56,491 bases of DNA from a virus, in the IMG/VR virus record IMGVR_UViG_3300042564_002455, positions 1 to 56,491 of that record. The stretch is one strand, 5' to 3'. Below the pieces are notes generated by a model. It did no database searches and was not told the origin of the DNA. It saw only the letters and a list, made by a program, of their open reading frames with translations. Below are positions 23,604 to 32,126 of the stretch, one piece after another; the stretch's first letter is position 1; every line of letters begins with the position of its first letter. The translations under genes and the position numbers were made by a program.

Positions 23604-24881
23604 TTATTTTTTGAACATTTTATGTAGTGTCGTATTTTGTTTGGATATTACCTTTATATAGTATATACCATTTGGTAAATCCTTGGTTTCTATTTTACCT
23701 GTAACGCCTTTTATTGATTTTACTATCTTACCTACATAGTCATAAATTTCCACATTAGATAATTCTGTCTTATTAATTAAAACCTCTTCGTTAAAAGGAT
23801 TGGGTGATAATGAAACATCAATTTCGTCATTAGACGTGATAACATCATCAAACTCAACTCTACTTTGATTATTACAATAATGTAGTGACATTACACCATC
23901 AACATCATATCCATCAGCACTTGATGAGAATTGAGTGAATGGACTTCTATCACTTATTCTGATGTATTGGAAGCATTTAACATATTCCATCTCAATATAC
24001 GAATCCATACATACCTCACCTAATAAAGTCCAATAATCACCGTCCATAGACACTTCAATTAACGCTTTTTCAGGGTAATTAGAACATAATGGATTACCAT
24101 AACTTGTTTCAGTAATTTTGATATCATCACCTTCTTCATTAAAGACAACGAAATCAAACTTTAAAACTAATTGACCACCGAAACCTAATGATACGAAATT
24201 AATTACTTCAGTTCCTTGTGGGATACCTAAAGCGTTTAATGGGTTAGTTCTTGCCGTGGTAATCGGAGTTCCATTTTTTCTTAGTCCTGGTGTGTAGGAC
24301 ATTACTTTCTGAGCAGATCCACCAATCAATGTTGTTGGTGTTGGATTGTTTTCTTTCTGAATTCCCTCAACACCATCAATATCATATCCGTCACAAACTC
24401 CCAACGATTCAAAATTACCATGAGGGGAAACATCAATAATTTTAATGTATTGAACCCAATTCATTTCACCCAAATCAAATTGTTCGTCTTGACAAGCTTC
24501 ACCAACATAATACCAATTACAATTGTCTTGGGATACAAAAACCTGAACTTTCTCAGGGTATCTTTTACAATTAGGATTGTTAAATGTTGTTTCATACAAG
24601 ATAATGTCATTACCTTCAATGTTCTTTACCGGACTTGAGAATTTAAGGACAATTTCTCCACCGAAACCTAAAGAAACGTAATTAGCGTTTTCCTCACTTG
24701 TTGGTGTGTCGGAAGATTGAGCCTGACCGATGGCTCGTAATGGGTTAGAGCGTAAGGAACTAACGACTTGACCATCGTTGTTTAGTCCTTGATTGAATGA
24801 TACAATCTCATCAACCCATATGGATTGAGCAATAGAGATTTGACACAAAATTCCCGCGAAAAGTGTTAGGAGTGTTTTCAT
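23604..24881 (-). CDS. secreted protein with type IX secretion sorting domain
   Basis: 425 residues. A signal peptide MKTLLTLFAGILCQISIAQS (cleavage near A-Q) precedes two homologous beta-rich domains (about 20-180 and 190-345). Each carries FVSLGFGGxxVLKF-like and YVSLGFGG motifs, N-P-x-C...YPE, a V-S-x-D segment and a closing DGYDxDGV. The last 70 residues (SLSPNPFNEEVLINK, then VEIYDYVGKIV and DLPNGIYYIKV) match the Bacteroidota Por/type IX C-terminal sorting domain. The protein should cross the inner membrane by Sec and the outer membrane by the host type IX system. It is transcribed alone, with a TATTTATT motif and its own terminator. Surface binding or blocking of receptors is inference. 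Confidence 0.9.
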   Translation of the reverse strand: MKTLLTLFAGILCQISIAQSIWVDEIVSFNQGLNNDGQVVSSLRSNPLRAIGQAQSSDTPTSEENANYVSLGFGGEIVLKFSSPVKNIEGNDIILYETTFNNPNCKRYPEKVQVFVSQDNCNWYYVGEACQDEQFDLGEMNWVQYIKIIDVSPHGNFESLGVCDGYDIDGVEGIQKENNPTPTTLIGGSAQKVMSYTPGLRKNGTPITTARTNPLNALGIPQGTEVINFVSLGFGGQLVLKFDFVVFNEEGDDIKITETSYGNPLCSNYPEKALIEVSMDGDYWTLLGEVCMDSYIEMEYVKCFQYIRISDRSPFTQFSSSADGYDVDGVMSLHYCNNQSRVEFDDVITSNDEIDVSLSPNPFNEEVLINKTELSNVEIYDYVGKIVKSIKGVTGKIETKDLPNGIYYIKVISKQNTTLHKMFKK

Positions 24882-24895
24882 AGTTGTTTTTTTTT

Positions 24896-24903
24896 AATAA
24901 ATA
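24896..24903 (-). promoter_or_regulatory. candidate late promoter motif TATTTATT
   Basis: On the minus strand TATTAATATTTATTAAA, 14 nt before the ATG of the type IX-tagged gene. Confidence 0.5.
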
Positions 24904-24965
24904 TTAATAGTTAATTTTTGATTAATCAAATGTAAGATATGAATTAATATTAGTAACCTTTAAAT

Positions 24966-26456
24966 TTATTTTTTATTTACAATCTGAAACTTGATTTGTT
25001 TTTTGTATGTGTTGATTTCTCCCGTTACATCTAATTTTAAATCAATGTAATATTCATTCGGTATTTTATCTCTTGTGTCAAAGATAAAGTAATATTCATT
25101 TGGTGCTTTATTTATTTGTGTCCAATCCTGAACTTGAACTTCAGTTTGACCCTCCTTAACATATATTCGGTAATATGCCTTTATTTTTTCTAGTGGTTGG
25201 TTTGATGTGTATTGTTTTTTAATGACAACACCAACTTTACGTAAATCCGTATTTAATATTTTCTCATCTTGTTTTATCCCATAATAATCAAAACCATATA
25301 AAGCAGGTTCCTTAGTTGTTGTTCCTATCGTTAACGCTTTTGAATATGGTTGTATGACCAACTCATTTTCAATGTCGGGTAATTGAATCCCATTTAAAAA
25401 TAAATCACCCCACACATCAGTAAAGGTACAAGGTGACTTATACCCCAATAATGCGGGTATTGTTACTTCGTATATTCCTTTAGTTTTTCTACATGTTGTA
25501 ATAGCGGATAAAGATGGTATTAGGTCACCATTATTATCTAATAGTGATACAATTGGGTTGGAATCCAAATTAACTGGGTTACCATCTTCATATAGATACA
25601 AATATAATTTATTTGGTCTTCCTAAACTAAACAAATCCCTATCATCGGTAATTAAATCATTATAATTTGTTAATAGGTATGGTTCATAAAATGTTTGAGT
25701 ATGACGAGTAAAGAAACCAACGGAAAAATACTGAGTTATCCCCGTAAATAATTCTATATTTGGTTTATAGGCAATACCCCATCCAGTAACACCTGTTATT
25801 GCACCATTTAAAATACCATTAATTTCATCGGTCATATCAAAAGATATATTCTCATTTCCAAATTCAAAATGTTGTTCCGCAATAATAGTAAGACCTGAAT
25901 AATTTACACCTGACCCCGTTATTGAGTTTGTGTTATCATACATACCTTCTGTTGACCAAGGTAATGTTGTTTGACGATAAAACCAATTGGATGATTCTAA
26001 TGAGAAGTTTTTTCTTGTAAAAACAGATTCCGTGTCATTTAACCCTATACCAAAATCGTATTCTCTACCAACACCTTCGTCCCAAGGTTGGGGATTTCCA
26101 GTTGTACCTGAAGAGAGTGGGATTCTAAATAATATTAAATCAAAAGATGACGCTCTTTTTATTTCACCTGAAAACCTAGTGGCGTTTAATAATCCCGGAT
26201 CAAATGATGCGGTATTGGTCATTATTAATGTATGAGTCATAGAACTAGTACATCCTGTTTGAATAACTCCGTTACTAATCTTCTCAGTTAATAAATCTAA
26301 ATTTAAGTCAAATATGAATCTACTATATATTGTACTTGGGTTTTCGGTATTAATGTAGCCAAAGAAAAGTTCTGTTATAGGCGCCTGACCCGTATTACTA
26401 TATGTGTTATATAGTATAGTGTTGTTTCTACTGAAATATGAGTTATTTATTGACAT
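24966..26456 (-). CDS. tail or fibre-type virion protein
   Basis: 496 residues, beta-rich, Asn/Thr/Tyr/Phe-rich, with few Lys clusters. Segments such as YSRFIFDLNLDLLTEK and FSVGFFTRHTQTFYEPYLLT look like jelly-roll strands of surface-fibre or carbohydrate-binding modules, and the C-terminal 110 residues resemble an immunoglobulin-like beta domain (KAYYRIYVKEGQTEVQVQDW, then FIFDTRDKIPNEYYIDL). No named family recognised. Position next to the baseplate-type genes and a well-placed TATTTATT motif support a late virion role. Confidence 0.6.
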   Translation of the reverse strand: MSINNSYFSRNNTILYNTYSNTGQAPITELFFGYINTENPSTIYSRFIFDLNLDLLTEKISNGVIQTGCTSSMTHTLIMTNTASFDPGLLNATRFSGEIKRASSFDLILFRIPLSSGTTGNPQPWDEGVGREYDFGIGLNDTESVFTRKNFSLESSNWFYRQTTLPWSTEGMYDNTNSITGSGVNYSGLTIIAEQHFEFGNENISFDMTDEINGILNGAITGVTGWGIAYKPNIELFTGITQYFSVGFFTRHTQTFYEPYLLTNYNDLITDDRDLFSLGRPNKLYLYLYEDGNPVNLDSNPIVSLLDNNGDLIPSLSAITTCRKTKGIYEVTIPALLGYKSPCTFTDVWGDLFLNGIQLPDIENELVIQPYSKALTIGTTTKEPALYGFDYYGIKQDEKILNTDLRKVGVVIKKQYTSNQPLEKIKAYYRIYVKEGQTEVQVQDWTQINKAPNEYYFIFDTRDKIPNEYYIDLKLDVTGEINTYKKQIKFQIVNKK

Positions 26457-26469
26457 TTTTCTGTTTTAC

Positions 26470-26477
26470 AATAAATA
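26470..26477 (-). promoter_or_regulatory. candidate late promoter motif TATTTATT
   Basis: GATATTTATTG on the minus strand, 13 nt before the ATG at 26456. Confidence 0.5.
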
Positions 26478-26494
26478 TCAATAAAGTTGGATAA

Positions 26495-28099
26495 TTAATT
26501 TATTCTTACGTTTTGGTTTAGAACCGTATTTGGAGCATCCAACATCTTTTGTAATATATCCGCAGATAATGTACCATCCAATGCCGTTGGGACTGGAGCT
26601 AAACCGTGATATGGATGTACGTGAGCGGTTAAGAATTTAACAATCAAAGTTATCATATCCATTAATTTATCACCCCTAACCATTGGGTCAGTTTGATTTT
26701 CCATATCAACTAATTTTGGTTGTGATATACCATAAATTGTATTCTTTAAATCTATTTTCTTTTGACCTATTTGTGAATCTTGAGAAATTAAGTATATTTT
26801 TTGAGCCCCCAATACTCCATAAGTAACACTTTCATTATTAACTTTAAATGGGGTGTATTTATTATTATTAACTTTAATCGGATCCCCAAAAATAGGATTA
26901 CCATCTTTATTTTTACCCGATACAATACCGAAACCAAAAGACATACCCCCACTACCCACTTGTATTTTTTGGTAGAATCTCATAATGTTACTGGATTCTA
27001 ATACCGCTTCAAGTGGTGATGACCCATTCAAATCCTCTAACTTATTATATGTTGCCGGTGACGGTCTAAAGGCAAAAGTAAATTGGTCTCCATCATTTTG
27101 GGGTTTAAATATTTTACCATTATACCCATCAAAATCTTTCATATTTATTTCACCATTAAGTAATTGTAAAATAAATGAATTGATTAAGTTAACCGCATTT
27201 TCAAAACTCTGTCCTTGGAAGTTAATACTGATAGGTAACTGAGCCCCTTTTATGTCCTCAATATCGGTAGTTATTTTAAAATTTTTACTATTTAATCTGT
27301 CGTCTTTTTTTCTTTGTACGTTATATAGATTAACATACCCTGTAAAAATATCTTGGTCATTCTCAGGGTTAGTTATATGCCACTCCACCAATAATTTTAT
27401 TGGTTGTGATACCGTGGTTATACTTAATTGAGACGTTGGCTTATCCTTAACCATTGAGGTTGTGAAATGTGATAATTGTAAAAATGACCTATTATCGTTT
27501 GCAGTTGGTAATGTATTTACATCATATTTTTTTGTTTTTCCCGCTCTGATTAATACGTCATTCTCTTTAAGAATGATATCGGTAGTTCCTCTACCTAAAA
27601 TCGCATTATCTTCTGGCTCAGGAAATATACCTTTAGTATCTTTTGGTACTTGACCCCCATTACCCGCCAATGGTAAAGTCGGTGCGATGTTATCCCCCTT
27701 TGATGTGTTTGTTTTTGATGATACATAATTCTCATAAGCGACCGACATCGGTGATGATGGTGATGTTGGTAAATAATATCTAGCAGCGTCAGTGAATTTG
27801 GTTAATTGTGTTTTACCGATACTTTGTACCACGGGGTATAATATATTAACCGATTCATTAATTTTTGGCGTTACATTTAAAGAAAACGGTAATAATGGTA
27901 AAAAAACAAATGGGTCGTATTTTGTCCATAAATAAATTGGTGAAATATTATCCTTAGTTGAACTAAGATACTTTGGATCAACGCTATTTAATATATCGCT
28001 TTTGGTTTGGTTGTCTGGTTGTACCCTCAATCGACCTAATCTATAAGGGTCAGCACTATCAAGAACAAAACCTGTAAATAATATTTTACCTATTTCCAT
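26495..28099 (-). CDS. baseplate hub protein with gp5-like OB domain (probable)
   Basis: 534 residues. The N-terminus (KILFTGFVLDSADPYRLGRL, then RVQPD and a WTKYDPFVFLPLLP segment ending ESVNILYPV) follows the OB-fold pattern of T4 gp5/VgrG-type hub proteins: G-x-V-x-x-x-x-D-P-x-x-x-G-R-x-R-V. No lysozyme domain is visible, unlike T4 gp5, so cell-wall cutting may be left to the separate M23 proteins. A HVHPYHGLAP segment near the C-terminus contains three His and may bind metal. It overlaps the following 71-codon gene by 14 bases. Confidence 0.5.
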   Translation of the reverse strand: MEIGKILFTGFVLDSADPYRLGRLRVQPDNQTKSDILNSVDPKYLSSTKDNISPIYLWTKYDPFVFLPLLPFSLNVTPKINESVNILYPVVQSIGKTQLTKFTDAARYYLPTSPSSPMSVAYENYVSSKTNTSKGDNIAPTLPLAGNGGQVPKDTKGIFPEPEDNAILGRGTTDIILKENDVLIRAGKTKKYDVNTLPTANDNRSFLQLSHFTTSMVKDKPTSQLSITTVSQPIKLLVEWHITNPENDQDIFTGYVNLYNVQRKKDDRLNSKNFKITTDIEDIKGAQLPISINFQGQSFENAVNLINSFILQLLNGEINMKDFDGYNGKIFKPQNDGDQFTFAFRPSPATYNKLEDLNGSSPLEAVLESSNIMRFYQKIQVGSGGMSFGFGIVSGKNKDGNPIFGDPIKVNNNKYTPFKVNNESVTYGVLGAQKIYLISQDSQIGQKKIDLKNTIYGISQPKLVDMENQTDPMVRGDKLMDMITLIVKFLTAHVHPYHGLAPVPTALDGTLSADILQKMLDAPNTVLNQNVRIN

Positions 28100-28301
28100 T
28101 ATTTCTTTTTTGATACTCTTTTAATACTTTATTATAGGTGATTTCTAAATTATCTAAATAAAGTGTTAGGTTAATAATCGAGTTTTTAGTTTTAACAAAA
28201 TCCTCATTAATAAAATCCATAACGGAAGTCAAATCTTTATTTGGACTATTTTCAATGTCATTAATAACACTTTTGAATTTTTCAATTTCCATATTAAACA
28301 A
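28086..28301 (-). CDS. small helical protein in the baseplate cluster
   Basis: 71 residues, helical, predicted coiled-coil character (NLTLYLDNLEITYNKVLKEY). No family recognised. It overlaps both neighbours (14 bases with the hub-like gene and 8 with the large upstream gene), which supports it as a real coupled gene; it may be a small baseplate or chaperone component. Confidence 0.55.
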   Translation of the reverse strand: MFNMEIEKFKSVINDIENSPNKDLTSVMDFINEDFVKTKNSIINLTLYLDNLEITYNKVLKEYQKRNNGNR

Positions 28302-30198
28302 ATTTTCCCGAAAAACTAGATATTGATGTTATCCCACCCGCAACAGGTAATGGAGGTATGGCAAATTCGGTTTTAGCGTTTTCATTTAACTCTTTTGCTT
28401 GACCTTGTAATGCCGCAAATCCAGATATTAAACCTAAATTTGGACTTCCGTCCGGTAAAGGACCGGTCGGTAAACCTAATTTTTGTAACTCCTCAATCTG
28501 ATTTATAAATGCTCTATTTGCGGAATATCCTGGTAATGCCGGAGCTACTAATAACAGGGGTAAAGGTATTGACGTTTTTTTAAATGATGGAATACCAATA
28601 CCACTAAATAAGGCCAATAGTTGGTCTATAATATTTTTACATTGCCTCCAATCATTAACAATTTTGGCAATCTGTATTAATAAAGCAATTAAATTTATTA
28701 TCAATGCATATTTTTTTAATTGTTTTTCTTTTGATATATCCTTCGCAATTGATTTAAGTAAAATTACAATGTCTTTCTTTAACATCGCAAACAATTCTTT
28801 AACAAATAACCCACCTATTTTAGTAGTTATCTCAATAAAGAAAGATTTAAATTTTTTGGCAAAATCAGTTAATGATTTTATTTCAAGATCTGCCGTTTGG
28901 CTCAAAGCCTTTAACATTATAAAAATAGGTAACATTATTTTAGGTGTTAATAATGACGTAACCAAGGCTTTTGGTAATTCTTTAATAAAAGAGAAATCTA
29001 ATGATAATTTAACATTTAAATCTAACCCAATTCCTTTTAATTCTGGATTATTTGTGAATGTTGATGTTAGGTTATTAATGGCGTCAACCAACTCATCCCC
29101 CTCACCCTCAATGAAGTTTAATTTATCTAAACTTTCCATTATTTGAATTGAGTTAACAGGGAACTTTATGTTATCACATCCTTCGAACTCCACCGCATTA
29201 TTTTGAATATTTGTAACTTCTTGATTAATCTGTAGTAAATCTAAATTAGTAAATTCAAAAAAACTATCATCTAAATTATCAAGTTCCCCTAATTTTGAAT
29301 TACCACTCACATCAATTTCATTTCTATTGTCAAAACACATACCCATTGCTCGTTGTAACAACTTACTGAACTTTGTTTGTTCTTCAAGGTCTTTTAAACC
29401 TATATTACCACTAAAAGAAACCGCACCGGTTATTTGGTCCATTAATTGAGCAAATATGTTAGTAATTTCAATAACCGCCATCCTCCTGTAATAATCTCTT
29501 AAGAAGTCAGACACTTTATTACCCCCATTCACTCTATTTTTTAAATCAACTTTAAACCAATCACCAGGTTGTCCTGACCCATCGGCTGGTTCATATGAAA
29601 TATCAAAAATATTCTGACCTGACGCTCCGTTGAATATATACGGCACCCCTTGTTCAGATATTCTTTGATATAATTGTCTATTCATAGGGTATTTAATACT
29701 CCCTGTGGATAAATCTTTTTGTTTTTCGTATTTAACTTTACCTGTTATTGCGTTGGGATCTACTTTTAATAGGGATTTAAAGTCAACGGACGGGACACTT
29801 ATGTATAAAGTTTGATTACCTTGATATTGTTGTTGTTGAGAGCACCCTATAGCGTTAATGACCGCACCAATCAATATCTCCTCAATTTCAGGTTTTATTT
29901 TAAATAGTGTTTTTGTGAAGGCGGTTTTTAGATACTTAGTTGTACCTGTTCCCTTACCCCTATTTGAACTGAATAATTTTAATAGTTGTTCAAATTGGGT
30001 TTGTACTTGTTTTTGTAATCTATTTTTCTGTTCGGTTAGTTTATCTAAACCATTGGCGATATCTTTGTTAGCCTCCTCAAATGAGCTATTACCCTGCGAA
30101 CTAATAGATTTGATATCAGATTTTATCTTTATAAAGGTTTTACTTGATGCGATTTTTTTATCAACATCACTATAACCTTGATTAATATCTACGGACAT
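28294..30198 (-). CDS. large baseplate-region virion protein
   Basis: 634 residues. The N-terminal 110 residues are a helical, Lys/Gln-rich region with coiled-coil character. The middle is mixed. Residues about 420-560 are unusually hydrophobic (LVTSLLTPKIMLPIFIMLKA, YALIINLIALLIQIAKIV), which could be membrane-inserting segments or buried structural helices. The C-terminus is Pro/Gly-rich. No family recognised. Its position in the tail cluster suggests a baseplate or tape-related protein; the hydrophobic block would suit a component that contacts the host membrane during injection (inference). Confidence 0.6.
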   Translation of the reverse strand: MSVDINQGYSDVDKKIASSKTFIKIKSDIKSISSQGNSSFEEANKDIANGLDKLTEQKNRLQKQVQTQFEQLLKLFSSNRGKGTGTTKYLKTAFTKTLFKIKPEIEEILIGAVINAIGCSQQQQYQGNQTLYISVPSVDFKSLLKVDPNAITGKVKYEKQKDLSTGSIKYPMNRQLYQRISEQGVPYIFNGASGQNIFDISYEPADGSGQPGDWFKVDLKNRVNGGNKVSDFLRDYYRRMAVIEITNIFAQLMDQITGAVSFSGNIGLKDLEEQTKFSKLLQRAMGMCFDNRNEIDVSGNSKLGELDNLDDSFFEFTNLDLLQINQEVTNIQNNAVEFEGCDNIKFPVNSIQIMESLDKLNFIEGEGDELVDAINNLTSTFTNNPELKGIGLDLNVKLSLDFSFIKELPKALVTSLLTPKIMLPIFIMLKALSQTADLEIKSLTDFAKKFKSFFIEITTKIGGLFVKELFAMLKKDIVILLKSIAKDISKEKQLKKYALIINLIALLIQIAKIVNDWRQCKNIIDQLLALFSGIGIPSFKKTSIPLPLLLVAPALPGYSANRAFINQIEELQKLGLPTGPLPDGSPNLGLISGFAALQGQAKELNENAKTEFAIPPLPVAGGITSISSFSGKFV

Positions 30199-30200
30199 AA

Positions 30201-30563
30201 TTACTTTAATTTAAATGGTTTACTCTCTAAAGCGTCTTTTTCTATTAAATCTTTTAACAGATCATCATCCATATCGGAAATAGAGAAACTCTCCTCTTTA
30301 CTTGCGGATTTTTCCCAAATAGACGATTGTAGTTTAGAAAGTTGTAATTTCTTTTCAACACAATCGTTTATTATTTTTTGTTGTTTCTCAATTACAGGGC
30401 CAATAAGAGTCATATCTTCCGGATCCTTCATCATTGATAACATTTTATTTTGTATTCTTAGAGCGGTATTTCTTTGCTCCACAAGCTCGTTGTAGATTTC
30501 CTGTAATAAGGATAAAATTGATTCCTTATTTAACTCTATCTTTTTTTTCTGTGGTCTAGTCAT
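30201..30563 (-). CDS. small helical protein next to late sigma factor
   Basis: 120 residues, helical throughout and charged (VEQRNTALRIQNKMLSMMKD), with an acidic tail (ISDMDDDLLKDLIEKD) ending KPFKLK. No family recognised. It is encoded 12 bp downstream of the gp55-like sigma gene. In T4 the late co-activator gp33 is a small acidic protein acting with gp55, so such a role is conceivable, but no sequence match is claimed. A TATTTATA lies only 3 nt before the ATG, too close for a normal leader. Confidence 0.5.
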   Translation of the reverse strand: MTRPQKKKIELNKESILSLLQEIYNELVEQRNTALRIQNKMLSMMKDPEDMTLIGPVIEKQQKIINDCVEKKLQLSKLQSSIWEKSASKEESFSISDMDDDLLKDLIEKDALESKPFKLK

Positions 30564-30566
30564 ACC

Positions 30567-30574
30567 TATAAATA
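30567..30574 (-). promoter_or_regulatory. TATTTATA motif at unusual spacing
   Basis: AAATATTTATAGGT on the minus strand ends 3 nt before the ATG at 30563. It matches the motif but not the usual 12-17 nt spacing, so it is weak evidence for a promoter here. Confidence 0.25.
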
Positions 30575-30575
30575 T

Positions 30576-31319
30576 TTACTTAACCATATTTTGAATTAAA
30601 TCAAAATATACTCTTTTGTATTTTTTCATACACGACCTTATTTCTTTAGTTGATAAATTGGTCATTTCTCTTAAGGACAACAAAATAATGTTTTTATTAA
30701 ACTTATTATTATCGGTACTTATGAATATTGATTTATAATTAACAAAAATTTCACATAGGGATTCACCCAATTTACGCTCATTTTCATTTAAGTGTTCGTC
30801 TTGTATTATTTTTTGTAATTCGTTAATATAAGATGATATGATTTCATCAGTGTCTATTGAATCACCATCAATATAATATATTAAATCGGGTCTCAGATTA
30901 TTCTCAAGGTCATAAGATATATCCTCATACGATATTTTTCTATTGGTTTCTTTTTGGTCTTTAATAATTTGTCCCATTAAGTAATTTTTACAAATGGTGC
31001 CAAAATACGAATAAGCCTTCTTTTCTTTAGAAGGTTTAAACTTATCAATTTTGGTCATTAAAAAAGAGTGCGTGTCAGCGTGGATCTCAATAAAATCCAT
31101 ATCTTTACGATATAACTTATATCGTCTTATAATTGACGATATCATCTTGTCGAGAGGTTTCCTTAAACTTTGATTATATATTTTGTTTTTTTCTTCATAT
31201 GTAGTTGCGGATAAGAATAATCTTACCGCAACCTCTTCCCTTATATCAAAATAATTATCGGCCTTAGGTTTTCTACCTTTCTTTTTAACCTCAGTATCGG
31301 TATCCCCAGATAAAGTCAT
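30576..31319 (-). CDS. 55: late-transcription sigma factor (T4 gp55-like)
   Basis: 247 residues. A sigma region-2-like core is visible at about 85-125: FLMTKIDKFKPSKEKKAYSY, then FGTICKNYLMGQIIKDQK, comparable with the F-D-P...AFSYF-T-x-x-x-N segment of phage gp55 and sigma-70 region 2. The C-terminus has a helix-turn-helix-like segment (LREMTNLSTKEIRSCMKKYK). The protein should bind host core RNA polymerase and direct it to late promoters; the TATTTAT(A/T) motif found in this window is the obvious candidate target. The stop and start of adjacent genes share base 31319 with the upstream glycosyltransferase gene. Confidence 0.72.
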   Translation of the reverse strand: MTLSGDTDTEVKKKGRKPKADNYFDIREEVAVRLFLSATTYEEKNKIYNQSLRKPLDKMISSIIRRYKLYRKDMDFIEIHADTHSFLMTKIDKFKPSKEKKAYSYFGTICKNYLMGQIIKDQKETNRKISYEDISYDLENNLRPDLIYYIDGDSIDTDEIISSYINELQKIIQDEHLNENERKLGESLCEIFVNYKSIFISTDNNKFNKNIILLSLREMTNLSTKEIRSCMKKYKRVYFDLIQNMVK

Positions 31320-32125
31320 TAAACTGTTTGGGGTTCATATTTTATGTCTCTATCAATGGTGAAAAAATACTCTTTCTTAGCCGACTCAATCCAAAACTTT
31401 ACTTCGTCAGGTGACATAACTTCTGAACCGTTTTTGTAATTCCAAAAAATAGAACCTTCACGTAAATTCAAATGTTTGTAACCAATTCTAGGTATTGTCA
31501 TAATCTTAACATTGTTATAAGTCATTCTAAGTAAGAACTCATAAACAAAAGTTAATTTAATTGACGCTTTAAACTTACCATATTCCTCAAACGAACTTTT
31601 CTTAATAACCATTCCAGCACTTTGAAAATTTTGGTAACTTTGTAATGTTTCATTATTAAGGTATCCAATTTCATTTGAAAAGTTAGCGGCGAATGATGCC
31701 TCGTTTGTAAATCCTGCGAATAAACCTTTATCATCAATATCAACAACAATAGGTAAGAAAGCCTGAACATCTTTATATGCTTCCGAATACAATTTTACAT
31801 TTTTAAACCAAATACTTGAATACTCATCGTCAAATTCGAAAAACGAAACCCATTCAGACGAAGAATTCTCAACACCAAAATTAATCTGATTTGAGTAACT
31901 CGGTTCTTTAGTCCATAAAAGTTTCTTAACATTTAAATCACCGAAATCAAATCCGTTAATAACATCAACTAATTTAGTTTCATCGGTGTGAACAATAATT
32001 AATTCGTTAAATAGTGATTTTTGATTTTTAAGTGAGTTAATTGCTTTTTCAAATAATTCGTCAAAATCTTTAACCGCCGCTGACTTAATCGGTAAAATAA
32101 CCGATAGATTTATATAATTTTCCAT
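31319..32125 (-). CDS. GT2-type glycosyltransferase
   Basis: 268 residues, GT-A fold. The N-terminal strand and helix NLSVILPIKSAAVKDFDELF and the acidic FFEFDDEYSS (DxD-like, about residue 98) fit family 2. The closing part (SAGMVIKKSSFEEYGKF) corresponds to the acceptor region. Nucleotide-sugar donor and acceptor cannot be inferred. It lies two bases after the GT-B gene upstream and adjoins the sigma factor gene. It is the distal member of the glycan block, so it may be transcribed with the rest of the glycosyltransferases. Confidence 0.75.
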   Translation of the reverse strand: MENYINLSVILPIKSAAVKDFDELFEKAINSLKNQKSLFNELIIVHTDETKLVDVINGFDFGDLNVKKLLWTKEPSYSNQINFGVENSSSEWVSFFEFDDEYSSIWFKNVKLYSEAYKDVQAFLPIVVDIDDKGLFAGFTNEASFAANFSNEIGYLNNETLQSYQNFQSAGMVIKKSSFEEYGKFKASIKLTFVYEFLLRMTYNNVKIMTIPRIGYKHLNLREGSIFWNYKNGSEVMSPDEVKFWIESAKKEYFFTIDRDIKYEPQTV

Positions 32126-32126
32126 A

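Noticed and set aside
28664-29146. 160-codon + strand frame inside the large baseplate-region gene
   Set aside because: Opposite strand of a long gene in a consistent minus operon, with hydrophobic low-complexity translation and no motif upstream.
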